A stretch of DNA of 64,000 nucleotides from Dactylosporangium vinaceum (GTDB taxonomy: Bacteria; Actinomycetota; Actinomycetes; Mycobacteriales; Micromonosporaceae), in NCBI RefSeq assembly GCF_019904175.1, contig NZ_CP061913.1, forward strand, positions 11,594,001-11,658,000. Reading direction: 5' to 3'. Shown in pieces: positions 45,886 through 54,450 of the stretch (position 1 is its first letter; every line of letters starts with the position of its first letter). The translations under genes and the position numbers were made by a program. The notes under the pieces are model-generated. The model was not told the origin of the DNA. It searched no databases and was given only the letters and a program-made list of their open reading frames with translations.

Positions 45886-47100
45886 ATGGTGGACCTCAAC
45901 GAGAACAATGCCGGCGACGTGTTCCGCGCCGGCCTGAGCGCCGACTCCCCCCGCCCGCCCCGCGTCAACATCGCGGAGGCGATGCGGGCCGGCCGCCGGG
46001 TGCGCACCGTCCGGCGGGCCTCGGTCGCCGGCGGGGTCGGCCTGGCGGTGCTGGTGGCGATAGCGGTCCCGGCCGCCCTGGCCGCGAACCGCAACAGCGC
46101 CACCCCGCCGCCGGGCGGGGCCACCCCGTCCGCGTCGGCCACCGGCACCCGGCCGTCGCGGGCCGCCCTGCCGCCGCTGGCCCCGCCCACCTCCTGCACC
46201 GCCGAGAACGTGCCCGCCCCGAGCGGCGCGAGCACCTGGTCGGTGACCGCGGCCTCGCCCGACGGCAAGATCATTTATGGCCAGTACATCCACGGCCGCG
46301 ACTCGCGGGTGTGGCGGGTCCCGAAGCTCACCGCCCCGATCCCACCCGATGACCAGTACGTCTCCGGGGTCAACAACGACGGGCTGGCGGTCGGCTTTGG
46401 CAACATCGACGTCCAGGTGACCGCCTGGACGCTGCGCGGCAACCAGGTGACGCCGCTGCCCGGGGGTGTCATGGCCTACGCCACCGGCGTCAACGCGGCC
46501 GGCCAGGTGATCGGGAGCCGGGGGTCGACCGGGCCCGGCGGGCACCCGATCGTGTGGCGCGACACCGCCGCCGCCCCGGCCGACCTTCCCCTGCCGGAGG
46601 GCGCCTACGGCGGCGAGGCGCTGGCCATCGCCGACGACGGCACAGTGGTCGGCGCCGTCACCGTCGGCCTGCGGGAGTACCCCTACGCCTGGGGCCCCGA
46701 CAACACCGGGCGCCCGCTGGCCATCCCGCCGGGCGTGTCGACGTCACCGAACGCCGGCACCGAGCCCGGCCCGCTGACGCTGGCCCGGCAGGTCAGTGGC
46801 CCGTGGGCGACGGGCGTCGCCGGGCTGCACCTGTCCCCGCAGCCGGTGCGCTGGAATCTCGACACCGGCGTCGCCGAGGTCATCCCCGGCCTGCAGGGCA
46901 AGGCCGTCGCAGGCAACGGGCGGGGCTGGGTGGCCGGCGTCCAGGCCGGCGGCAAGGGTGTCCTGCTCGCCGGCGATCAGCGCGTGGTCCTCGGCGCCGG
47001 CGATGCACCGGTGACGGTGAGCGAGGACGGCCGCACCATCGCGGTCAACCACGCCACCGGCCAGTCCACCACCAGCGCCAAGATCTACCACTGCACCTAG
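45886..47100 (+). CDS. Membrane protein with HAF-type repeats, putative partner of the ECF sigma
   Basis: A 404-residue protein. The cytoplasmic N-terminus (about 45 residues, MVDLNENNAGDVFRAGLSAD) could bind the sigma factor. A single span (about 48-67, GGVGLAVLVAIAVPAALAA) and a Pro/Ser linker follow. The extracellular part consists of repeats such as VSGVNNDGLAVGFGN, ATGVNAAGQVIGSRG, ALAIADDGTVVGAVT and VSEDGRTIAVN, as in HAF-repeat beta-propellers. No zinc-binding anti-sigma motif is seen. Its stop shares the palindrome CTAG with the convergent peptidase stop. Confidence 0.75.
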   Translation: MVDLNENNAGDVFRAGLSADSPRPPRVNIAEAMRAGRRVRTVRRASVAGGVGLAVLVAIAVPAALAANRNSATPPPGGATPSASATGTRPSRAALPPLAPPTSCTAENVPAPSGASTWSVTAASPDGKIIYGQYIHGRDSRVWRVPKLTAPIPPDDQYVSGVNNDGLAVGFGNIDVQVTAWTLRGNQVTPLPGGVMAYATGVNAAGQVIGSRGSTGPGGHPIVWRDTAAAPADLPLPEGAYGGEALAIADDGTVVGAVTVGLREYPYAWGPDNTGRPLAIPPGVSTSPNAGTEPGPLTLARQVSGPWATGVAGLHLSPQPVRWNLDTGVAEVIPGLQGKAVAGNGRGWVAGVQAGGKGVLLAGDQRVVLGAGDAPVTVSEDGRTIAVNHATGQSTTSAKIYHCT

Positions 47101-49178
47101 GATGCCTTGCCGACCTGATCCAGCAGCCAGGCGGAGACGAACGCCTCCTCGCGCCAGGCGTCATAGCGTCCGCTCGGCCCGCCGTGCCCGGCGCCCATCT
47201 CCGTCTTCAGCAGCACCTTCGTCGACGGGGAGACGGCCCGGAGGCGAGCCACCCACTTCGCGGGCTCGTGGAACAGGACCCGGGTGTCGTTCAGGCTCGT
47301 CACGGCCAGGATCGGCGGGTACTGCACCGCGCGCACGTTCTCGTAGGGCGTATACGACTTCATGTACGCGTACACCTCGGGATCGGCCAATGGGTTGCCC
47401 CACTCCTCCCATTCCGTCACCGTCAGCGGGAGTGACGGGTCGAGGATGGTGTTGAGCGCGTCCACGAACGGGACCTGGGCCACGATGCCGCCGAACGCCT
47501 CGGGGGCCAGGTTGGCCACCGCGCCCATGAGCAGGCCGCCGGCCGAGCCGCCGCGGGCGACCAGGCGGTCCGAAGCGGTCCAGCCGGCCTTCACGAGGTG
47601 CTGGGCGCAGGCGATGAAGTCGGTGAACGTGTTCTTCTTCGCCAGCAGCTTGCCCTCGTCGTACCAGCGCCGGCCCATCTCGCCGCCGCCGCGGATGTGG
47701 GCGATGGCGAAGATGACGCCGCGGTCGAGCAGGGAGAGGCGCGGGATCGAGAACCACGGGTCCATCGAGGACTCGTAGGAGCCGTAGCCGTAGAGGGTGG
47801 CCGGGGCGGAGCCGTCGCGCGGGGTGTCCTTGCGGGCCACGATCGAGATCGGCACCCGGGTGCCGTCGTCGGCGATGGCCCACTCGCGGTGCTGCTCGTA
47901 GCGGGAAGGGTCGAAGTCGCCGAGCACCGGCTTCTGCTTGCGCAGGGTCAGCTCGCCGCTGTCCAGGTTGCAGTCGTACACCGAGTCCGGGGTCACCATC
48001 GAGACGTAGTGCAGGCGGAAGGACGTGGTGTCGTACTCCAGGTTGGCCTCCGGGCCGACCGAGTACAGCGGCTCGGGGAAGGCGATGTCGTAGGGCGCCG
48101 AGCCCTGCAGCGGCACCACCCGGATGCCGGTCAGCCCGTCGCGGCGCAGCGAGACGACCAGGTGGCCGCTGAACGCGTCGACCTGCAGCAGCCGGGTGCC
48201 CGGCTCGTGCTCGATGAGCGTCGTCCAGCTGCCGGGGGTGTCCACCGACGTGTAGGAGAGCGCGAAGTCCTCGGCACCGTCGTTGTGCAGGATCAGGAAC
48301 CGGTGCCCGTGGTGCTCGACGGAGTATTCGACGCCCTGGCGCCGCGGCGCGATCGAGCGCGGCTCGGTCAGCGGGGCGTCGGCCGGGATGACGAGCACCT
48401 CGCTCGTCACCTTACTGTTCACGTCGATCAGCAGGAAGCGCTCCGATCGCGTGAGCTCGATGCTCACCCAGAACCGCTCGTCGGGCTCTTCAAAGACGAT
48501 TGCGTCGTCAGTACTGCCGGAGCCCAGCGAATGCCGCAGCACGCGATACGGCCGCCAGGCTTCGTCGACCCGGGTGTAGAAGAGCGTCGAGCCGTCGGCC
48601 GCCCAGGCCGAGCCGTAGAACACGTCCTCGATGACGTCCGGGAGGTCCTCGCCGGTGCGCAGGTCCTTGATCCGCAGCGTGAAGCGCTCGTCGCCGGAGA
48701 AGTCGGCGCTGTAGGCGAGCAGGTTGCCGTCGACGCTGACGTCGAACGTGCCGAGCGCGAAGAAGTCCGAGTCGCCGGCCAGCGCGTTGCCGTCGAGCAG
48801 GATCTCCTCGCCGGGCAGCGGGGTGCCGTCGCCGATCTCGGGGGGAGCGGTGCGCCCGTCGGCGGCGCGGACCCGGCAGTGAATGCCGTACTGGCGGCCC
48901 TCTTCGGTGCGGGTGTAGTACCAGAAACCGCCCTTGCGCGTCGGGACCGAGAGGTCGGTCTCCTTCGTGCGGGCCTTGACCTCGTTGAACAGCGTCTCCC
49001 GCAGCGACGCCAGGTGCGCCGTGGCCGCGGTCGTGAAGGCGTTCTCGGCCTCCAGGTAGGCCACCGTGTCGGGGTCTTCGCGATCCTGGAGCCAGAAGTA
49101 CTCGTCGGCCACGGTGTCGCCGTGGTGGACCCGGTCGTGCGGGACCCGCTTCGCTACGGGTGGCTGCTCGCTCGTCAC
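47097..49178 (-). CDS. ptrB: Oligopeptidase B (S9 prolyl oligopeptidase family)
   Basis: A 693-residue serine peptidase cutting short peptides after Arg or Lys. An N-terminal propeller (DEYFWLQDREDPDTVAYLEA, then GGFWYYTRTEEGRQYGIHCR) precedes the hydrolase domain: GGGEMGRRWYDEGK, nucleophile in VARGGSAGGLLMGA, Asp in TSLNDTRV and His in GAGHGGPSGRY. The GTG at 49178 starts VTSEQPPVAKRVPH, typical for the family; the longer frame adds unrelated sequence. It is cytoplasmic (no signal peptide). Confidence 0.93.
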   Translation of the reverse strand: MTSEQPPVAKRVPHDRVHHGDTVADEYFWLQDREDPDTVAYLEAENAFTTAATAHLASLRETLFNEVKARTKETDLSVPTRKGGFWYYTRTEEGRQYGIHCRVRAADGRTAPPEIGDGTPLPGEEILLDGNALAGDSDFFALGTFDVSVDGNLLAYSADFSGDERFTLRIKDLRTGEDLPDVIEDVFYGSAWAADGSTLFYTRVDEAWRPYRVLRHSLGSGSTDDAIVFEEPDERFWVSIELTRSERFLLIDVNSKVTSEVLVIPADAPLTEPRSIAPRRQGVEYSVEHHGHRFLILHNDGAEDFALSYTSVDTPGSWTTLIEHEPGTRLLQVDAFSGHLVVSLRRDGLTGIRVVPLQGSAPYDIAFPEPLYSVGPEANLEYDTTSFRLHYVSMVTPDSVYDCNLDSGELTLRKQKPVLGDFDPSRYEQHREWAIADDGTRVPISIVARKDTPRDGSAPATLYGYGSYESSMDPWFSIPRLSLLDRGVIFAIAHIRGGGEMGRRWYDEGKLLAKKNTFTDFIACAQHLVKAGWTASDRLVARGGSAGGLLMGAVANLAPEAFGGIVAQVPFVDALNTILDPSLPLTVTEWEEWGNPLADPEVYAYMKSYTPYENVRAVQYPPILAVTSLNDTRVLFHEPAKWVARLRAVSPSTKVLLKTEMGAGHGGPSGRYDAWREEAFVSAWLLDQVGKAS

Positions 49179-49321
49179 GCGACTCAACTCTACTTCCCCC
49201 GGCCCCAAATTACCCGTTCTCGAAAAGACGCAACCAGGCGCGTCATTTGGAGGTCTGTCCATGCAGAGAGAGCGACGCCGGTACCGTCATGGTCTCGTAG
49301 TTCGGGCGAGACCACGGAGGG

Positions 49322-50323
49322 ATGCCGGTGCGGCGTCGTGGGGTGTTGCACATCGGGGTGACCGGGCTGGCAGCAATGCTGGTCCAGGCGTGCTCCGAGG
49401 GGTCGTCGACGACACCACCTGCGGGGAGTGGGTCCGCGGCGGGGGGTTCAGCCTCGCCGAGCACCGAACCGCAGGCGGCGTCGACGTTCGACCCCTCGGG
49501 GTACGTCCCGCCGCCCGTCGCGCTCGCGGAGCTCAAGAAGCTCTACAACTACGACAAGGGCTCGACGCTCAACGCCCAGCTCACCGACAAGCGCACCGGT
49601 GACGGCGTCATCCTCGAGGACATCACCTACTCCGACACGCGCGGCAACGACGAGATCCCGGCGTACGTCGTCAGCGCCGACATCCCCGGCGACACCCTGC
49701 GGATGCCGGCGATCGTCCTCGGGACGGGCCCCGACGGCGACCGGGACAAGCTGCTGGCCGAGGCCACGGCGATCGCCAAGATGAAGGCGCTCGTCATGGT
49801 GCCCAGCCTGCCGATCAAGCCGACCGGCGACCCGGTGGCCGACGCCAAGGTCATGGCGAACGCCGTGGTCGCCCAGCGCCGGGCGTTCGACCTGCTCATC
49901 CGGCGCAGCGACGCCGACGGGTCCCGGGTCGGCTACGCCGGGCACCACTCCGGCGCGGCGCTCGGTGCGGTCCTGCTCGGGCTCGAGTCGCGGATCACCG
50001 GGGCGGTGCTCGCGAGCGGGACCGGGCGGTTCTCGCGGTGGATGGTCAAGCAGAAGGTGCCGGCGGACTGGCACGCGTACCTCGACTCGCTGTCCCGCTT
50101 CGACGCCGGCCCCTACGTCGCCGCCTCCGGCAAGCGCTCGGTGCTGCTCCAGTTCGGCCAGCAGGACACCATCGTGCCCGAGGTCGAGCGGGCCGAGCTG
50201 GTGGCGGCGGTCGCGGGCGCGAAGCAGCGCAAGGACTACCCGACGGGGCACGACCTCGCGTCGTTCGCCGCCGCCACCGCCGATCGGGCGGCCTTCCTGA
50301 AGCAGGTCCTGCGGCTGTCGTAG
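49322..50323 (+). CDS. Putative lipoprotein with alpha/beta-hydrolase fold
   Basis: A 333-residue secreted protein with a signal sequence ending in the lipobox-like LVQAC (Cys about 24) and a low-complexity Ser/Gly linker. The mature domain has LTDKRTGDGVILEDITYSD, IVLGTGPDGDRDKLLAEA, the elbow VGYAGHHSGAALGAVLLGLE, the acid strand LLQFGQQDTIVPEVERA and His in YPTGHDLASF, all as in dienelactone hydrolase relatives. The elbow is not a clean G-x-S-x-G. ATG 49322 abuts GGAGGG, so the GTG at 49328 may be the real start. Confidence 0.75.
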   Translation: MPVRRRGVLHIGVTGLAAMLVQACSEGSSTTPPAGSGSAAGGSASPSTEPQAASTFDPSGYVPPPVALAELKKLYNYDKGSTLNAQLTDKRTGDGVILEDITYSDTRGNDEIPAYVVSADIPGDTLRMPAIVLGTGPDGDRDKLLAEATAIAKMKALVMVPSLPIKPTGDPVADAKVMANAVVAQRRAFDLLIRRSDADGSRVGYAGHHSGAALGAVLLGLESRITGAVLASGTGRFSRWMVKQKVPADWHAYLDSLSRFDAGPYVAASGKRSVLLQFGQQDTIVPEVERAELVAAVAGAKQRKDYPTGHDLASFAAATADRAAFLKQVLRLS

Positions 50324-50384
50324 GAGCGACCCGGCTCCTGGCCGGGGACAGGGCTTGCGGCCGGAGCGCCGACGCCATAGGCTT

Positions 50385-50400
50385 TCGAACGTACGTTCGA
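50385..50400. promoter_or_regulatory. LexA-type SOS box
   Basis: TCGAACGTACGTTCGA matches the actinobacterial LexA consensus TCGAAC-N4-GTTCGA perfectly. It lies just after a possible -10 (CATAGG at 50375-50380) and upstream of plus-strand genes; the gene to its left ends at 50323 and reads toward it. Confidence 0.8.
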
Positions 50401-50588
50401 GTGCCGGTTGGTGCATCATGTGCACCTGACCGGGGCTCGACTCTATTCGAGCGTGTCATTGGGAAAGCCTGGATCATGTCGTCCTCTTCCAGGCTGCCGC
50501 GAAACCCAGCGACCGGTCTTCCCCACGTCCACAGTGGCCGCGGTGGGTGCTTACGCGCCGGCCGGTGAGCAGGGAAGCGGGATCAGCG

Positions 50589-51818
50589 GTGACGGTGATC
50601 GAGGCGTTGACCGAGGCGTGCGGCCCGGACCACGCATGGGAGGCGGGCCCGGCGGACACCGTCGACGGCGTCCCGGTCGGATGGGTGGCCGAGCCGGCCG
50701 ACGCTGAGGGTGTGGCCGCAGTCCTGCGCTTCACGGCGACCGAGGGCCTCTCCGTCCTCGCCACCGGCGCCGGCACCAAGCTCGACTGGGGTGTCCCGCC
50801 CACCCACGCCGACGTCCTGCTCGACGTGGGCCGCCTGACCGGTGTGCTGGCCCTCGACCCGGCCGGCCACACCGCCACCATCGCCGCCGGCACCCCACTG
50901 CGGGCCCTGCGCGCCGCGCTGCTGAGGGAGCGCCGCCGCCTCCCGCTCGACGTGGGCTCCCCCGCCGCGACCCTGGGCGGCGTCCTGGCCACCAACGAGG
51001 CCGGCCCTCTCCGCCACCGCTTCGGCACCCCCCGCGACCTGGTGACGGCGGTGCAGGTGGCGCTGGACGAGGGCAGCCTGGCCCGCTCGGTGGACGGCTT
51101 CGACCTGCCCCGCCAGGTCTGCGGCTCCTACGGCACCCTGGGCGTCGTCACCGAGGCCACGGTCCGCATCGAGCCGATCCCGGCGAGCCGGGCCTGGGTG
51201 ATCCGCCCGGTCTCGACCCCGCGCGAGGTCCAGCAGCTGACCGAGGCCCTTGTCGCCTCCCCGCTCGACCCGGCCGCCATCGAGGCCGACCTGCCCGGCA
51301 GCACCGCCACCAGCGCCCGCCCGGCCGAGCTGGCCGCGCTGTTCGAGGGCGACGAGGCCTACGTGACCCACCGCGCCGAGTCCGCCGCCAAGCTCCTGGG
51401 CGGCGGCGCGACAGTCGAGCCCCTCCCGCCCGCCTGGTGGGGCCGCTACCCGTTCGGCACCGACGACGTGGCGCTGAAGATCTGGGGCCGCCCGACCGAG
51501 CTCTTCGCCGTCGTCTACGCCCTGCGCGACGCAGCGGGGGCACCGGTGCCGGTCCGGGGCTCGGTCGGCCTGGGCGTGGCCCACGTGGCGCTGCCCGACA
51601 CCACCACCCCCGACCGCCTGGACGGCATGCTCACCGCCGCCCGCACGGTGCTGATGGCCCGGGGCGGCGGGGGCTGCACGCTGCTACGCGCCCCGCTCGA
51701 CCTGCGCGAACTGGTGGAGACCCACGGCCCCGAACCACTGCCCTCAAGCACGGCCCGCCTGAAGCTGACCCTCGACCCCGAGGACCGCCTGGCCCCGGGC
51801 CGCCTGCCCGAGCCCTGA
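50589..51818 (+). CDS. FAD-binding oxidoreductase, GlcE-like
   Basis: A 409-residue protein with the PCMH-type FAD fold: VGWVAEPADAEGVAAVLRFT, LATGAGTKLDWGVPP (pyrophosphate loop), TATIAAGTPLRALRAALL, LGGVLATNEAGPLRHRFGTP and CGSYGTLGVVTEATVRIEPI. This combination fits the GlcE subunit of glycolate oxidase. GlcD and GlcF partners are not adjacent, so it may act alone or with distant subunits. The GTG at 50589 gives the expected N-terminus. A perfect SOS box lies 190 bp upstream. Confidence 0.82.
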   Translation: MTVIEALTEACGPDHAWEAGPADTVDGVPVGWVAEPADAEGVAAVLRFTATEGLSVLATGAGTKLDWGVPPTHADVLLDVGRLTGVLALDPAGHTATIAAGTPLRALRAALLRERRRLPLDVGSPAATLGGVLATNEAGPLRHRFGTPRDLVTAVQVALDEGSLARSVDGFDLPRQVCGSYGTLGVVTEATVRIEPIPASRAWVIRPVSTPREVQQLTEALVASPLDPAAIEADLPGSTATSARPAELAALFEGDEAYVTHRAESAAKLLGGGATVEPLPPAWWGRYPFGTDDVALKIWGRPTELFAVVYALRDAAGAPVPVRGSVGLGVAHVALPDTTTPDRLDGMLTAARTVLMARGGGGCTLLRAPLDLRELVETHGPEPLPSSTARLKLTLDPEDRLAPGRLPEP

Positions 51819-51830
51819 CCGGCAGGCGAG

Positions 51831-51990
51831 TTATCCACAGCCCTGTGGATACCAGGCTGTGGATAACTCACCCACGCGGGAGTAGCCATGGGGTTAATCC
51901 CCCATATCGGACTCACTCCGCGGCAACGATTCGGCGCGCTGCGCGTGACTGTGCGGATCCACACAGGCACTACACACAGGCTGTGGATAA
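51831..51990. other. Cluster of DnaA boxes
   Basis: TTATCCACA at 51831-51839, TGTGGATAC at 51844-51852 (one mismatch), TGTGGATAA at 51858-51866 and TGTGGATAA at 51982-51990. Three are perfect matches to the classical box. The first three form an inverted arrangement that could also fold. No dnaA or dnaN gene is near, so this is not a conventional oriC. Confidence 0.7.
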
Positions 51991-52023
51991 CTTTTCGCCG
52001 TGAACGCCGGACGTGCGGATCGG

Positions 52024-52980
52024 TCAGGCGAAGAGGGTGGCGGCCAGCTCAGGGGCAATGTTGCCGCCACTGATCACCGCGACCGTCCGCCCGGCCGGCA
52101 GTTCATCGCGCCGATGCAGGACCGCGGCGGTGGCAACGGCGCCGCTCGGCTCGACGACCAGCCGGGCCTTGCGGGCCAGCGTGCGGACCGTGTCGAGGAT
52201 CTCCTCCTCGCTGACGGTCACGATCGCGTCCAGGTATGACGACAGGTGCGCCAGCGTCAGCTCGGACAGCGGCGTGCGCAGGCCGTCGGCGACGGTGCTC
52301 AGCATGCGGGCCTCGGGCCATACGCGGACCATGCCCGCGGCCAGGCTCTCGGCGGCGTCGGCGGCCACGGCCGGCTCCACGCCGATGACCGCCACGTGCG
52401 GGGCCAGGGACTTGACGGCTGTCGCGACGCCCGAGGAGAGGCCACCGCCGCCGACCGGCACCACGACGACGTCGACGCTCGAGAGGTCCTCGAAGATCTC
52501 CAGGCCCACGGTGCCCTGACCGGCGATGATGTCCGGGTGGTCGTACGGCGGGATGAGCGTCAGCCCGCGCTCCTCGACCAGCTGCCGGGCCCGTACCTCC
52601 CGCTGCGACTGCGGCACCAGGATGACCTCGGCGCCGTAGCCGCGGGTCGCCTCGATCTTCAACGGGGTGGAGACGTCGGGCATGACGACCGTGACCGGCA
52701 CGCCGAGCGCCCGGCCCGCATAGGCAAGCGCCTGGCCGTGGTTGCCGGAGGAGTGGGTGACCACCCCGGTGCGGCGGTGTTCGATGTCGAGGCGGTGCAG
52801 CGCGTTGGTGGCGCCGCGGAGCTTGAACGCGCCGATGGGCTGGAGGCTCTCGGGTTTGAGCCACAGCTCCTCGGCCCAGGGGCTGGGTAGCAGCGGGGTG
52901 CGCACCACGAGCCCGGAGATCCGCGCGGCGGCGTCGCGGATGTCCTCCAGGTGAACGAGGTTTTGCTGGGTGGCGGTCAC
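52024..52980 (-). CDS. Threonine/serine dehydratase (PLP fold type II)
   Basis: A 318-residue enzyme. The PLP lysine is in PIGAFKLRGATNAL; the cofactor loop is HSSGNHGQALAYAG, the phosphate-binding glycines are in VPVGGGGLSSGVA, and the C-terminal strand VVEPSGAVATAAVL is typical. It lacks the ACT regulatory domain of biosynthetic IlvA, so it is a catabolic threonine ammonia-lyase or a serine racemase. It starts at GTG 52980. Confidence 0.9.
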   Translation of the reverse strand: MTATQQNLVHLEDIRDAAARISGLVVRTPLLPSPWAEELWLKPESLQPIGAFKLRGATNALHRLDIEHRRTGVVTHSSGNHGQALAYAGRALGVPVTVVMPDVSTPLKIEATRGYGAEVILVPQSQREVRARQLVEERGLTLIPPYDHPDIIAGQGTVGLEIFEDLSSVDVVVVPVGGGGLSSGVATAVKSLAPHVAVIGVEPAVAADAAESLAAGMVRVWPEARMLSTVADGLRTPLSELTLAHLSSYLDAIVTVSEEEILDTVRTLARKARLVVEPSGAVATAAVLHRRDELPAGRTVAVISGGNIAPELAATLFA

Positions 52981-53051
52981 GGGGCCATCGTGACATCACC
53001 CGGGCCGGATCGCCCTAGTCTCTTGGACCGAATGAGAGATCCGTAACGCCC

Positions 53052-54020
53052 TTAACCACTGGTGTAGTAGCGGGCCGCACCTGGATGAAGGGGTATCGGA
53101 TCGGTCTGCGGGGCCGCGCTGCGGTCGAAGTTGCCGCCCTCGGGGTGCACCCGGCTCAGCTCCGCCTGGTAGTCGAACAGGACCTTCGTCAGGTCGTGCG
53201 CGAGCTGCTCCGGCATGTCCGGCGAGACCACGATGAAGTTGCCGATCGTGATCGTGTCGACGTCGCCCGGCGTGTTGTACCGGTCCTTGGCGATCTTGCC
53301 ACTGCCGTAGACGGGCCCATACTTGGCCTGCAGTGGCTGCACCAGGAAGTTGAGCGGCAGCACGGCGTAGGCGTTGGGTGAGCTGTTGAGCAGGTCGCTG
53401 ATGCCCGGCGTGGGCACGCCGCCCACGAAGAACAGCGCGTCGGTGGTGCCGGCCTGCATGCCCTTGGTCGTCTCGGGCAGCGACAGGCGCTGGCGGATCA
53501 CGTCGGTGTCCGGGTTGAGCCCGCCGGCGGCCAGCACGCGCCCGGCCGCGGTGTCGGCGCCGGACCCCAGCGAGCCGGTGGACACCCGCTTGCCGCGCAG
53601 GTCGGAGAATTTCGTGATGCCTGCCGATTTGCGCACCACGAGCTGCACGTAGCTCTGGTAGATGCGGGCCAGGGCGACGACCTTCTGCGGTTTGCCGTCG
53701 AAGGCGCCCTTGCCCGCATAGGCGTCGGCCGCGGTGTCGGCGATGGTGAATGCGACGTCCATGTCACCGGTCGCGACCCGCTGGATGTTCTCGCCGGACG
53801 CGCCGGTGGCCTCGGCCCGGGCCTCGTAGCCCTTGACGTGCTTGGTGATCAGGTCGGCCAGGCCGCCGCCGATGGAGTAGTAGACACCTGTCGTGTTGCC
53901 GGTGGCGATGAACAGCCGGCCGCCGTGCCACAGGTCGGCGCCCGGGCGCTGGATCGAGCCGGCGCAGCCGGTGACGGCGAGGACCGCCACCAGCGCCAGC
54001 GCTAACTTCCTGATCTTCAA
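53052..54020 (-). CDS. TAXI-family solute-binding lipoprotein
   Basis: A 322-residue extracytoplasmic receptor. The signal peptide ALALVAVLAVTGCAGS ends in a good lipobox (V-T-G-C, Cys about 18). The mature part has the TAXI signature IATGNTTGVYYSIGGGLADL, then TGASGENIQRVATGDMDVAF, DLRGKRVSTGSLGSGADTAA and FFVGGVPTPGISDL. TAXI receptors normally feed TRAP transporters, but none is nearby; it follows a sensor kinase and roadblock gene, so it more likely senses a ligand. TTG 54020 is preferred because AGAAGG precedes it. Confidence 0.87.
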   Translation of the reverse strand: MKIRKLALALVAVLAVTGCAGSIQRPGADLWHGGRLFIATGNTTGVYYSIGGGLADLITKHVKGYEARAEATGASGENIQRVATGDMDVAFTIADTAADAYAGKGAFDGKPQKVVALARIYQSYVQLVVRKSAGITKFSDLRGKRVSTGSLGSGADTAAGRVLAAGGLNPDTDVIRQRLSLPETTKGMQAGTTDALFFVGGVPTPGISDLLNSSPNAYAVLPLNFLVQPLQAKYGPVYGSGKIAKDRYNTPGDVDTITIGNFIVVSPDMPEQLAHDLTKVLFDYQAELSRVHPEGGNFDRSAAPQTDPIPLHPGAARYYTSG

Positions 54021-54036
54021 GCCGGCCTTCTCGGGT

Positions 54037-54450
54037 TCAGCGGGACAGGGCGTCGCGCGGAAGGGGGTCCAGGGCGTCGGCCACGCGGTGGACGAGCATG
54101 GCCGTCTCGTAGCCGACCTGGCCCAGGTCGCAGCCGGGCGCCGCGAGGACGCCGAGCAGGGCCCGGTCACCGACGGACATCACGATCATGACGCCGCCGT
54201 CCATGTCGACGATCGTCTGCCGCACGTGCCCGGCCTGCATGACCCGGGCCGCACCGAACACCAGGCTGGCCAGGCCGCTGATCACGGCCGCGAGGTGGTC
54301 GGCCTGATCGATCGGGAGATCGGCGGAGGCGGCCAGGCGCAGGCCGTCGCCGGAAACGGTGATGGCGTGCGCCACGTCGGGCACCTGGCGCGCGAAGCTC
54401 ACCATCAGCCAGTCGAGCTGTCCGGCGCCGTGCGGTTGCTGAGACATCAT
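54037..54450 (-). CDS. Roadblock/LC7-domain protein (CvnB-like)
   Basis: A 137-residue protein with the roadblock fold: LDWLMVSFARQVPDVAHAIT, VSGDGLRLAASADLP, LAAVISGLASLVFGAARVM and MDGGVMIVMSVGDRALLGVL. Such proteins (MglB/CvnB) modulate small GTPases. Tandem ATG codons at 54450/54447 overlap the kinase stop. In Streptomyces conservons the order is kinase, roadblock, DUF742, GTPase; here the roadblock gene is followed by the TAXI lipoprotein instead. Confidence 0.92.
   Translation of the reverse strand: MMSQQPHGAGQLDWLMVSFARQVPDVAHAITVSGDGLRLAASADLPIDQADHLAAVISGLASLVFGAARVMQAGHVRQTIVDMDGGVMIVMSVGDRALLGVLAAPGCDLGQVGYETAMLVHRVADALDPLPRDALSR

Noticed and set aside
51831..51990. Chromosomal oriC
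   Set aside because: DnaA boxes are present but no dnaA, dnaN or AT-rich unwinding region is near, and oriC normally has many more boxes.
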